In this document: positions 1-7,164 of the stretch, one piece after another
How positions within the stretch are numbered: position 1 is the first letter of the stretch
Layout of the letters: each line of letters begins with the position of its first letter
Origin: Rectinema sp003452735
GTDB lineage: Bacteria > Spirochaetota > Spirochaetia > Treponematales > Rectinemataceae
Assembly (NCBI GenBank): GCA_035415815.1
Contig: DAOOGR010000031.1
Coordinates: forward strand, 1-19,404
DNA length: 19,404 nucleotides
Direction of reading: 5' to 3'
The notes under the pieces: generated by a model
What the model was told of the DNA's origin: nothing
What the model saw: only the letters and a program-made list of their open reading frames with translations
The model's database searches: none
Translations under genes and position numbers: made by a program

Positions 1-911
1 GGTATCGAATTAAGGAATGGGATTACTATTGTGTGCTCTCGCAGAAGCGCGGTTATGGTATTGCGTTTACCGTATCGGACCTGGGCTATGCAGGGCTTTC
101 GAGCATCGTGTGGCTCGATTTTGTAAAGCGCACATTCACGCCTGTGGATAGCTTGAAACTGCTTACGCTAGGCAAGCTCGGACATTCTCCAGTCCCAGAA
201 CGAGGCGATCTGCATTATAAAGATAAGACACTCAGCATCTCTTACCTTATCGGAGATGGCGAAAGGCGTATCTTGGCGGAAAGCCCCTCTTTTGGCGAAG
301 GAAAAGGCTTCAAGTGCGACATAAGGCTCACACAGGATATGTCCGCCGACAGCATGAATATCGCCACATCCTGGAAGGAAAATCGGCGAGCCTTCTATTA
401 CAATCACAAAGTAAATTGTATGCCAGCGCTCGGCGAAGTTATCATTGGCGACGAGACCTTCAAATTCGAACCGGAGGATTCGTTTGCTGTCTTGGACTGG
501 GGAAGGGGCTACTGGACATATCACAATCGCTGGTTCTGGGGCTCGGCTTCCGGTCTATTTGAAGGCGTTCCCATTGGCTGGAATCTGGGATACGGGTTTT
601 CCGATAGAACTCCTGCTTCGGAGAACATGATTTTCTACAATGGCAGAGCCCATAAGCTCGAAGAGATAGAATTTCATATCGATCCGGAGAACTATCTGGC
701 TCCATGGAAGATAAGCTCCAGCGACGGACGCTTCGAGATGGATTTCGAGCCTGTGCTGAATCGCCATAGCAATTTTAAAGTTCTGATGCTTTCTTCGATA
801 CAGAATCAGCTTTTTGGGTATTATTCCGGGCAACTTATCCTCGACGATGGGCGCTCATTGCATATAGACAAAATGCTTGGGCTTGCGGAAGATGTCCTGA
901 ATAAGTGGTGA
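1..911 (+). CDS. DUF2804 family protein, 5'-truncated by the window
   Basis: The reading frame is open from position 3 to the TGA at 909-911. A GTG at 33 could be taken as a start, but the in-frame residues before it (YRIKEWDYYCV) read like the normal family interior, so the true start lies upstream of the window. The visible part is about 302 residues. Its C-terminal half has the features I associate with DUF2804: a G-W-N-L-G-Y-G-F block, 'ENMIFYNGRAHKL', a basic/aromatic stretch and a final 'DDGRSLHIDKMLGLAEDV'. The family is usually a single-domain soluble protein of about 330-350 residues with lipocalin/CrtC-like beta structure; its function is not established. No signal peptide can be judged. 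It is followed after 75 bp by the EndoQ-UvrD gene on the same strand, but nothing shows a functional link. Confidence 0.8.
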   Translation, partial: YRIKEWDYYCVLSQKRGYGIAFTVSDLGYAGLSSIVWLDFVKRTFTPVDSLKLLTLGKLGHSPVPERGDLHYKDKTLSISYLIGDGERRILAESPSFGEGKGFKCDIRLTQDMSADSMNIATSWKENRRAFYYNHKVNCMPALGEVIIGDETFKFEPEDSFAVLDWGRGYWTYHNRWFWGSASGLFEGVPIGWNLGYGFSDRTPASENMIFYNGRAHKLEEIEFHIDPENYLAPWKISSSDGRFEMDFEPVLNRHSNFKVLMLSSIQNQLFGYYSGQLILDDGRSLHIDKMLGLAEDVLNKW

Positions 912-986
912 TTAAATTCTCGATCGATCTACCAATCTGCCAAACTTCCCGATAGAGCCATAGGCCGAGAGGAGCCTCTTTAAAGT

Positions 987-3900
987 ATGAGAATAATTGC
1001 GGACCTTCACATACACTCTCGATATTCTCGCGCTACGAGCCCTAAGCTGACCTTGCCCTACATTGAACGCTGGGCCAAGATAAAAGGGATAAATCTTGTA
1101 GGGACAGGAGATTGCACGCACCCAGCTTGGCTCGGCGAACTCAATGAGCAGCTCGAGCCTACCGAAGGCGGATTCTTTCGGCTCAAGGATTCAGTTAGGA
1201 AAGAATTCGACTCGGGCGAGGCGCTGACGGCTGGACTGCCTGATCCTGATGTGCGCGAAGCGTTATCGAAAGATATACCCTTGCCGGATAACTGGTTTCG
1301 GACTGGGCATAGGAATAGGCCAAGACCGTTAGAGCCCGTCGTAAACGCCATTCGCCCCGTTCGCTTTGTACTTTCTGGCGAAATAAGCACCATCTACGCG
1401 AGAGATGGCAAAACCAGAAAAGTCCATCATGTCGTAATATTGCCGGATTTTAAGGCTGCGGCCGCCTTTCAAGCGCGACTCGCACGGATAGGAAACATAT
1501 CTTCCGACGGACGACCCATACTCGGTCTAGATTCGCGCGACCTCTTCGCTTTGCTTCTGGATGCGGATGAACGTTCGATTCTCATACCTGCCCATATCTG
1601 GACACCGTGGTTCTCTGCGCTGGGAGCTCGTTCAGGCTTCGATTCCATTGAAGAGTGCTATGGAGATCTCAGCTCTCGAATTGGCGCAATAGAGACAGGA
1701 TTGTCTTCCAACCCTCCGATGAACTGGGCTGTGAGCAGTCTGGATCGCTTTGCCATCATCTCTAATTCAGATGCGCATTCACCCGAAAATCTGGGCCGCG
1801 AGGCAACTATTTTCGAAATGGAAAATTCTTTTGATGGCCTTTCTGAGGCGCTTACAGGAAGAAGACTCACTCGAGGAGAAGCGCGGGGAAAGGTTGCAGG
1901 TACAATCGAATTCTTCCCTCAGGAAGGGAAATACCACTATGATGGCCACCGAACATGTGGCGTCGTTCTTTCCCCTCTTGAAAGCGCAAAGCTTGAAGGG
2001 CGCTGCCCGGTCTGCGGCAAGCCTCTTACGCCTGGAGTCATGCGCCGTGTCACAGAGCTTGCCGATCGCCCAGTGGACGAAACAGCTCCTTGCCCTGCAG
2101 ACTGGGAAGGTACAAATCGCCGACCTTATTGGTCTCTCATACCATTGCCAGAGCTGCTGGCTGAGCTTCTCGGCACCGGAAGCAATTCCAAAAAAGTCGC
2201 ATCTGCTTACCGCGGTATCATAGAAAAAACTGACAGCGAGTTTGCTCTTCTCATGGACAAGAGCGAAGAAGAAATCGAGGCCATTCATACTGTCGGACTC
2301 TCAGGCGAGCTCCTAGCTCTCTCCATAAGACGAATGAGATCTGGTAAGGTCTTGATAAAGCCTGGATACGATGGAGAATATGGGATAATACACGTTTTTG
2401 CGCCCGGAGAGAGGATCGAAGCAAAGGCGGAACAGAGCCTTTTCATCGAAGAAAAAGCACCTTCAGAACTTTTCGATGAAGGAATAGAGACTAGCGAGCA
2501 ATTCGAGAAACCGGCAGAAGAACAGAACAAAGAAAGTCATATGACTTCGCCTACAACCTCCGTCCCTCAAAAAGGCAAAGAGAAAGCGCAAGATGCTCCC
2601 AATCCTCCTAATCGCAGTAATTCCATCAAGACATCCTTCCAGCTCAACCCAGCACAAGAAGCGGCCATCGATCACTATGGAGGACCAGCCCTTGTCATAG
2701 CGGGCCCTGGCACAGGCAAAACAGCTATACTTGCTCTTCGTATCGCTCGCATTTTAGAACAGGGCCTAGACCCATCTTCGATTCTCGCAATCACTTTTAC
2801 AAACAAAGCTGCAGCCGAACTCCGAAAGCGCATAGAACTGACTGTCGGAGCGGAGAAGGCAGCGCAGATCACCGCAAAGACCTTTCATTCTTTTTGTCTT
2901 TCAGTTTTGAGAGAACATGCAGCCGAGGCCTCTCTTCCGCAGGACTTCGTAGTGCTAAATGAAGAAGAGAGATTTACCTTTTTAAAATCGGCAGTTGAAT
3001 CCGATCAAGATGGCAAGAAGCAGAAAAAAGCCAGCAGCTCGCTAGGAGGGCCATCGTCTTCCAATATTCTAGGCCTCAATTTGCCTTCCGAGCCTACCAC
3101 TCCAGCTTTGCGTTCCCGCAAAATAAAGCGCCTTGCCTCATACGTCGAAGAGCGCAAACGCTTTCTCCTTCTTCCAGGCGACGAGAGACCACGCCTTGGT
3201 CCAAGCTCTCCGGCTGGCCTCGCCGAATTGGCTGCCGAACTCGGCTGTTCGCCATCTAATGGACCTGACCCCGAACTGGAGCTCGCATATGCCCGCTATC
3301 GCGACCAGCTCAAGCAAGCTCACGCCCTCGATTTCGACGATCTTGTAGCCGGCACCGTTCGACTTCTATCGGCTCGGCCAGCCTTGCTCGCGTCGTATCG
3401 CGAACGATTCCGCGCCATCTTCGTAGACGAATATCAAGATGTCAACTTTGCTCAATATGCTCTGATACGCCTTCTTGTGCCTGATCAAAACTCTGAAGAG
3501 CGCTATGCAAAAGAGCTCTATGTAATTGGCGACCCAAACCAGGCCATCTATGGCTTTCGAGGCTCTGACAAACGATTCATCGAGCGCTTTATCATCGACT
3601 ATCCGGATGCCGCCGTATATAGACTTCTGAAAAGCTTTCGCTGTGCACCAGCAATTATCGCAGCAGCTGGCCGCCTTGCACATGTGGAGCTAAGTGGCTC
3701 TGGAGCCGCAGTTGCGCTTTCAAGATGCGAATTCCCAACCGATGCATCGGAGGCCGAAAGCATAGCTCGCGAGATAGATCGCCTAATTGGAGGCACTGGC
3801 TTTTTTGCAATCGATTCTGGCGTCGCAGGGTCTTCGGAAATTGCTTCTGCAGATAGCAGCAATCGCGCGAATATATCCGGTACAGGAGAGCATCCTACCC

Positions 3901-4670
3901 TCTCGAGTCTTGGCGAATGCGCGATCCTCATCCGCACATCAGCGCTCGCTCCTCCTATAGAGAAAGCCCTCATTGACCATGGCATACCCTATCGATTTAT
4001 AGGAGATAAACCCTGGTGGGAAGAAGAGCCCACTAGATCAGTGCTCATTTTCTTGCGAACTTCGATTCGAACGGATTCTCTAGACGCCAGCATGATCAAA
4101 AACCCAATAGATGCAGTTCGCTTCGCAATAGAATTCCTGAATAGCAAGAAAACCATAAAGAAATCCAAAGCAACCGCCTTCACTGATCATGAGTCTTCGT
4201 ATTCGTCTTCATTGGAGCGCCTTATAGCCCAAGCCTCGCTATATAACGACCTTTCATCCTTCCTAGACGACCTAGCCCTTGGAAACCCTCAAGATGGCTA
4301 TGAAGCGAACAGCGAGTGCATCTCTCTAATGACTATCCACGCTGCAAAAGGCCTCGAGTTCGACTATGTCTTTGTTCCATGCCTTGAAGATGGGCTCCTT
4401 CCTTTTACACTTTTTGAGCAGCCGAAGATGGGCTGCGAGTCCGATACTGAGGCTCAAGAACAAATCGAAGAAGAGCGCAGGCTCCTATATGTGGCTATGA
4501 CTAGAGCCCGCATTGGACTCTATCTCTCCTGGGCCCGCTCGCGGCACCTTTTTGGACGCAAACTTAGCCTACCTCCAAGCCGCTTTCTCGCCGATATCGA
4601 AAACCTCGTACCCCTTATCGAACGCCGCATGCCTCCCAAGCCAAAGGATATTCAACTTACGCTTTTTTAG
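987..4670 (+). CDS. EndoQ-type PHP endonuclease fused to UvrD/PcrA helicase
   Basis: A 1227-residue two-enzyme fusion. Residues 1-480 match the EndoQ family (TIGR00375-like), which nicks 5' of deaminated bases such as hypoxanthine and uracil. Visible are the PHP metal ligands DLHIHSRYS (6-14), GD (41-42), GE (131-132), HH (147-148) and SDAH (261-264), then a zinc finger with C324, C340 and C343. Residues 481-548 are a polar linker. Residues 549-1220 are a superfamily 1 helicase: Q motif (551-560), Walker A GPGTGKT (573-579), TNKAAAELR (605-613), DEYQDVN (814-820), GDPNQAIYGFRG (848-859), TIHAAKGLEFDYVFVP (1116-1131) and RRLLYVAMTRAR (1164-1175). The last five residues, QLTLF, fit the bacterial beta-clamp motif. 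The start is supported by EndoQ-like residues directly after it; the nearest GGAG is about 12 nt upstream. The helicase is expected to open DNA around the lesion for the nuclease; this is inference. All catalytic motifs are intact. Confidence 0.9.
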   Translation: MRIIADLHIHSRYSRATSPKLTLPYIERWAKIKGINLVGTGDCTHPAWLGELNEQLEPTEGGFFRLKDSVRKEFDSGEALTAGLPDPDVREALSKDIPLPDNWFRTGHRNRPRPLEPVVNAIRPVRFVLSGEISTIYARDGKTRKVHHVVILPDFKAAAAFQARLARIGNISSDGRPILGLDSRDLFALLLDADERSILIPAHIWTPWFSALGARSGFDSIEECYGDLSSRIGAIETGLSSNPPMNWAVSSLDRFAIISNSDAHSPENLGREATIFEMENSFDGLSEALTGRRLTRGEARGKVAGTIEFFPQEGKYHYDGHRTCGVVLSPLESAKLEGRCPVCGKPLTPGVMRRVTELADRPVDETAPCPADWEGTNRRPYWSLIPLPELLAELLGTGSNSKKVASAYRGIIEKTDSEFALLMDKSEEEIEAIHTVGLSGELLALSIRRMRSGKVLIKPGYDGEYGIIHVFAPGERIEAKAEQSLFIEEKAPSELFDEGIETSEQFEKPAEEQNKESHMTSPTTSVPQKGKEKAQDAPNPPNRSNSIKTSFQLNPAQEAAIDHYGGPALVIAGPGTGKTAILALRIARILEQGLDPSSILAITFTNKAAAELRKRIELTVGAEKAAQITAKTFHSFCLSVLREHAAEASLPQDFVVLNEEERFTFLKSAVESDQDGKKQKKASSSLGGPSSSNILGLNLPSEPTTPALRSRKIKRLASYVEERKRFLLLPGDERPRLGPSSPAGLAELAAELGCSPSNGPDPELELAYARYRDQLKQAHALDFDDLVAGTVRLLSARPALLASYRERFRAIFVDEYQDVNFAQYALIRLLVPDQNSEERYAKELYVIGDPNQAIYGFRGSDKRFIERFIIDYPDAAVYRLLKSFRCAPAIIAAAGRLAHVELSGSGAAVALSRCEFPTDASEAESIAREIDRLIGGTGFFAIDSGVAGSSEIASADSSNRANISGTGEHPTLSSLGECAILIRTSALAPPIEKALIDHGIPYRFIGDKPWWEEEPTRSVLIFLRTSIRTDSLDASMIKNPIDAVRFAIEFLNSKKTIKKSKATAFTDHESSYSSSLERLIAQASLYNDLSSFLDDLALGNPQDGYEANSECISLMTIHAAKGLEFDYVFVPCLEDGLLPFTLFEQPKMGCESDTEAQEQIEEERRLLYVAMTRARIGLYLSWARSRHLFGRKLSLPPSRFLADIENLVPLIERRMPPKPKDIQLTLF

Positions 4671-5791
4671 AGAGGGGACTCTCAAAAAAGCCCACCCTTT
4701 TTGGAGAGCGCGCTCTCTTTGGGGGGCTTGCGCTGCTGCTCCTGTCGATGTACCTTGTATGCAATAGCTTGTACGCTACCTCACTACCGGGCTTGCCCAG
4801 AAATGCAGTATAGATTCCCTTGATCTCATGATTCTCGTGAGATTTTCGGAGGGGAAGATTTCTGTCTTCCTCGTATAAGCTTTCCTGGCGGATTTTTCGC
4901 TTGGCGAGGGTGTTGGGAAGCGGTTGGCTGCCTCTCATGACACCGCCACTCGCGCTGAAAAATCGTCGCCGCACCCGTATAATTTGACAGGAGTGGGTCA
5001 GGAAGGCTCTCTGGAATCTCGGTAAAATCGATGCCCCCTTCCCTGAATATACGCGCAATCTCTCTTGTTGTCAGCACAAAATCGACATCTCGAAAGCCCG
5101 ATGCATTCATCTCTGGCCTCATTGCCTCGAACTCTTTTGCGGTACAGGGCATTATTGAAAGCGAAACTATTTTCTGTGGATCGATTCACTTTCGGGCTGC
5201 ATAATAGGTTTCTATGAGAGCGCCCAGCATCTGCTAGGGCGACTTACAGCTTGAGACATTTTCCAGGAGTTCAGGATAGTAGGCCTCGCCAAATTTTATC
5301 CATCCGGGTGAACACGAAGTGATGAGAGGGAAGGGCCCTCCTCCTTTTATGCGTTCCAAAAGCTCTGTCCCCTTTTCCATAATGGTGAGATCAGCAGAGA
5401 AATTGGTATCATAGACAGCATCCATACCAATAGCCCTAAGAGCGGTGTAGAGTTTTCCTCCTATGTACAGCTCACCAGGCTTGATACACTGCAGGCAGTC
5501 GGCAGGTTGGGCAGCCAGTACCAATTCGAGTATGCCTCTGCGGATTGGGCGGATTTTAAGCGTGCTTGTCAAGATCGACATGCCATTTTCTGCCTCGGTT
5601 ACGCAAGAGCGCTTATAACCATCCTGACCATCGATCTTAATGATGCACATGCCACAGGCTCCCATAGAGACGAGGTCCTAGTTCCTGCAGAGAGTGGGAA
5701 CAAGCACGTGGGCGGCTTCAGCTGCTGCTAAAAGGGTCGTATGCTCAGGAACCGAGACACGATACCTGTCAATGCTCAAGAATGTACTCAT
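4657..5791 (-). pseudogene. hydA: [FeFe]-hydrogenase catalytic subunit (HydA-like), decayed
   Basis: Reading the minus strand from the ATG at 5791: a [2Fe-2S] domain ('SVPEHTTLLAAAEAAHVLVPTLC', then GACGMC) is cut by TAG at 5680-5678. 'PADCLQC' is then joined directly to 'KLYTALRAIGMDAVYDTNF', so the 4Fe-4S region and the start of the H-domain are missing. H-cluster motifs 1 (TSCSPGWIKF) and 2 (MPCTAKEFE) survive, separated by TAG at 5236-5234 and TGA at 5188-5186. After 'GAATIF' one extra T (run at 4958-4962) shifts the frame. 'GGVM' then joins 'GSQP', deleting the third H-cluster motif with its two Cys ligands. The tail (YEEDRNLPLRKSHEN, LLHTRYIDR) is typical HydA. The gene cannot give a working enzyme. 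Its reading frame runs 14 bp into the helicase gene. Confidence 0.9.
4670..4717. other. Alternating GAGAG/CTCTC hairpin cluster at a convergent gene end
   Basis: Directly behind the helicase stop, GAGAG (4670-4674), CTCTC (4679-4683), GAGAG (4704-4708) and CTCTC (4713-4717) alternate. Two small hairpins (4670-4683 and 4704-4717, the latter a perfect 14-bp palindrome) compete with one large stem pairing 4679-4690 with 4697-4708 (11 of 12 pairs, 6-nt loop). There is no proper U-run after either stem, so this is not a textbook intrinsic terminator, although it sits where two convergent units meet. Confidence 0.4.
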
Positions 5792-6287
5792 GCGCCTGCC
5801 TCCTTGAAGTATTCCTCTTGCTTTGTGAAAGAGAGAACCTCCTGTTCGAATCCATTCAACAGGGAGTAAAGTGGCATAGCGATCGACTGCCCAAAGGGAC
5901 AAAACGAAGCGCCCACGATTATCTCGACGATCTGCTTCATAAGCTCGAGATAATTCTCCTTGCCAGAACCCACAGCAATCTGATGCGCCATATAATCAAG
6001 CTGCCACGCCCCATACCTTCATGGGAAGCATTGGTCACAAAACTCCTGGCCAAAAAAGCACATGGTCACCGCGAGTACGTACACCATATTCACGGTAGTA
6101 TTCATAGCGACAGTTGCGCCGCTCCCCTCCTCCTTAGCCCAGACTGCTTGACAATGCCTAGCGCTTCTTTGGGAGTTTTTTTCACTGCGGCACGAAGTCC
6201 TTCAAGGCCGCCTGCTCGCAGGTATTTTCCCATGTCGAGCGGAGCTTCCACATCTGCAAAATGGCTTATGCACATAGTTGTGTTCAT
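5788..6287 (-). pseudogene. NuoF/HydB-like hydrogenase beta subunit, internally deleted
   Basis: The ATG at 6287-6285 starts 'MNTTMCISHFADVEAPLD', followed by 'YLRAGGLEGLRAAVKKTPKEALGIVKQSGLRRRG'-type sequence (seen in two parts), matching the NuoF/HndC N-terminus up to the RGRGGAG FMN-site motif, where it stops at 6104-6102. The next recognisable piece, in another frame, is the C-terminal 4Fe-4S domain: 'EFCDQCFP', a TGA (6021-6019) in place of the third ligand Cys, and 'GASFCPFGQS' with the fourth. About 400 residues of a normal ~600-residue subunit (FMN, NADH and SLBB regions) are gone. The stop TGA at 5790-5788 still overlaps the hydA ATG by four bases, so the old translational coupling is readable. 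Such subunits take electrons to or from NAD(H) in bifurcating hydrogenases. Confidence 0.87.
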
Positions 6288-6842
6288 CGGCCAGCCTCCT
6301 GAAGCTTGTCCAGTGGAGCATCGATATCATTGATGGAAAAGCTACTCACTAGCCTGTCGTCGATCATCATGTTTGGTGCCCTGTCGCAGATACCAAGACA
6401 GTTGACTATTTACAAGGTGAATTTGTCATGCTTTGTCGTCATTCCAGCAGAAATGCCGAGCTTCTCGCGCAGATACCGGTAAAGATCAAGATAGCCACAG
6501 ACATGACAGCTCAGCGAATCGTATAGCCTTATGACATGGAGGCCCCGCTTTTATCTGGAAAACATTTTGTAGAAGCTGATTGCCCCATCGAGCTCAACTA
6601 TGGGCATGTGAAAATGGCGGGCAATGAGTATGGCCTCCTTATCGGAGATCTAGGATCCACCCTCGCCGGTACGCTGGATATCAAGGAGCGCAGTGAGAAA
6701 AAAACCTCTTCGCTCTGAGTACGCCTAATATGGTTTCTATCTTTCGCTGAGAGCGCGTGTCAGGTTTCCCCGATTTTTCTAGTCTGTCCGATTTTTCTGC
6801 TTTTTGTGAATCAGTGGGAAGTGAATTTTGAGAATCCATCAT
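6284..6842 (-). pseudogene. NuoE/HydC-like hydrogenase gamma subunit, decayed
   Basis: From the ATG at 6842 (AGAAGG just upstream) the frame reads a Lys/Ser-rich N-terminus, then 'LGVLRAKRFF'. A seven-T run (plus strand A7 at 6698-6704) shifts it by one base. Removing one T restores 'RFFLTALLDIQRTGEGG', the usual NuoE start. The frame then continues with TAG at 6652-6650, TAA at 6553-6551 and TAA at 6412-6410. Between these lie the typical 'ARHFHMPIVELDGAISFYKMF', 'SCHVCGYLDLYRYLREKLGI' and 'NCLGICDRAPNMMIDD' segments. The first Cys of the [2Fe-2S] motif appears to be Tyr, while C-x3-C of the second pair is kept. Its stop overlaps the nuoF ATG (ATGA). Length is normal for the family, so decay here is by point mutation and one indel rather than deletion. 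Confidence 0.9.
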
Positions 6843-6872
6843 TACCTTCTTATGGAAATTCACCTTTAGTTC

Positions 6873-6901
6873 ATTATTTATCGATATTTTTCTGTTGTTA
6901 A
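6873..6901 (-). promoter_or_regulatory. Possible relic promoter of the hydrogenase operon
   Basis: On the minus strand TTAACA (6901-6896) and AATAAT (6878-6873) are separated by 17 bp, about 30 bp upstream of the nuoE ATG. Both hexamers deviate from consensus and the region is AT-rich, so chance is possible. Confidence 0.28.
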
Positions 6902-7008
6902 GGATTCGCGTTGACTCATTAAAGATCCAATAGAAATGAAAGGAATACCTCATTATATATTCTAACCATAGAAGTCGCACCACGCTATCAAACAGCAAGG
7001 AATGCAGA
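6902..7008. other. Stretch without recognised gene
   Basis: This is the middle of the divergent region between the hydrogenase remnant and the ATPase gene. It is AT-rich, with scattered TATATT-like elements, but I see no paired -35/-10 I would defend for the plus strand, no hairpin terminator and no recognisable protein remnant. Further left are the nuoE start region and its possible promoter; to the right the small peptide begins. Confidence 0.5.
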
Positions 7009-7158
7009 ATGCGTTTGCCTAAATTTACTATGCTCTTCTCCAAGCTTTGGTACACTCGTGGACACTTACTCCTTGCCACCGCTCTTGTTCTGGACTGCTT
7101 TCTGCCATATCTTACAATTTATAGCTGTAAAATTATGGCGGTAAAATTATGCCGGTAA
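7009..7158 (+). CDS. Possible small membrane peptide (49 residues)
   Basis: An ATG at 7009 with AAGGA (6997-7001) seven bases upstream opens a 49-codon frame ending in TAA at 7156-7158. The N-terminus is basic (MRLPKF, then KLWYTR), followed by a hydrophobic stretch around residues 19-40 (LLLATALVLDCFLPYLTIY) and a short basic tail, so a single-span membrane peptide is plausible. It overlaps the following ATPase gene by 10 bp. That gene has no visible Shine-Dalgarno of its own, so the small frame could also serve as a leader for coupled translation. I know no family for it. It could be a chance frame; the ribosome-binding site and overlap are the only positive evidence. Confidence 0.35.
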   Translation: MRLPKFTMLFSKLWYTRGHLLLATALVLDCFLPYLTIYSCKIMAVKLCR

Positions 7159-7164
7159 AAGGCG
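7127..7164 (+). repeat. 14-bp tandem duplication over the ATPase start codon
   Basis: GTAAAATTATGGCG (7127-7140) is followed directly by GTAAAATTATGCCG (7141-7154) and by a partial third unit GTAAAAGGCG (7155-7164). Each full unit carries an ATG: the one at 7149 starts the ATPase, while the copy at 7135 lies 14 bases upstream in the frame of the small peptide and reaches a stop after seven codons. Confidence 0.85.

Noticed and set aside
33..911. GTG at 33 as the true start of the DUF2804 gene.
   Set aside because: The frame is open to the window edge, upstream residues look like family interior and no ribosome-binding site precedes the GTG.
6019..6021. TGA replacing a cluster-ligand Cys in the NuoF remnant, as a possible selenocysteine codon.
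   Set aside because: The same operon has TAG and TAA stops, frameshifts and large deletions, and the FMN/NADH part of this gene is missing; a coding TGA would not rescue it.
6284..6842. Stop-codon readthrough or recoding in nuoE, since three stops lie in one otherwise continuous frame.
   Set aside because: Both TAG and TAA occur, plus a frameshift and loss of a cluster ligand, while neighbouring genes end normally at the same codons.
6681..7079. A 132-residue minus-strand frame covering the gap before the ATPase gene.
   Set aside because: Its upstream half resembles no protein and its downstream half is the shifted start of nuoE; the real start is the ATG at 6842.
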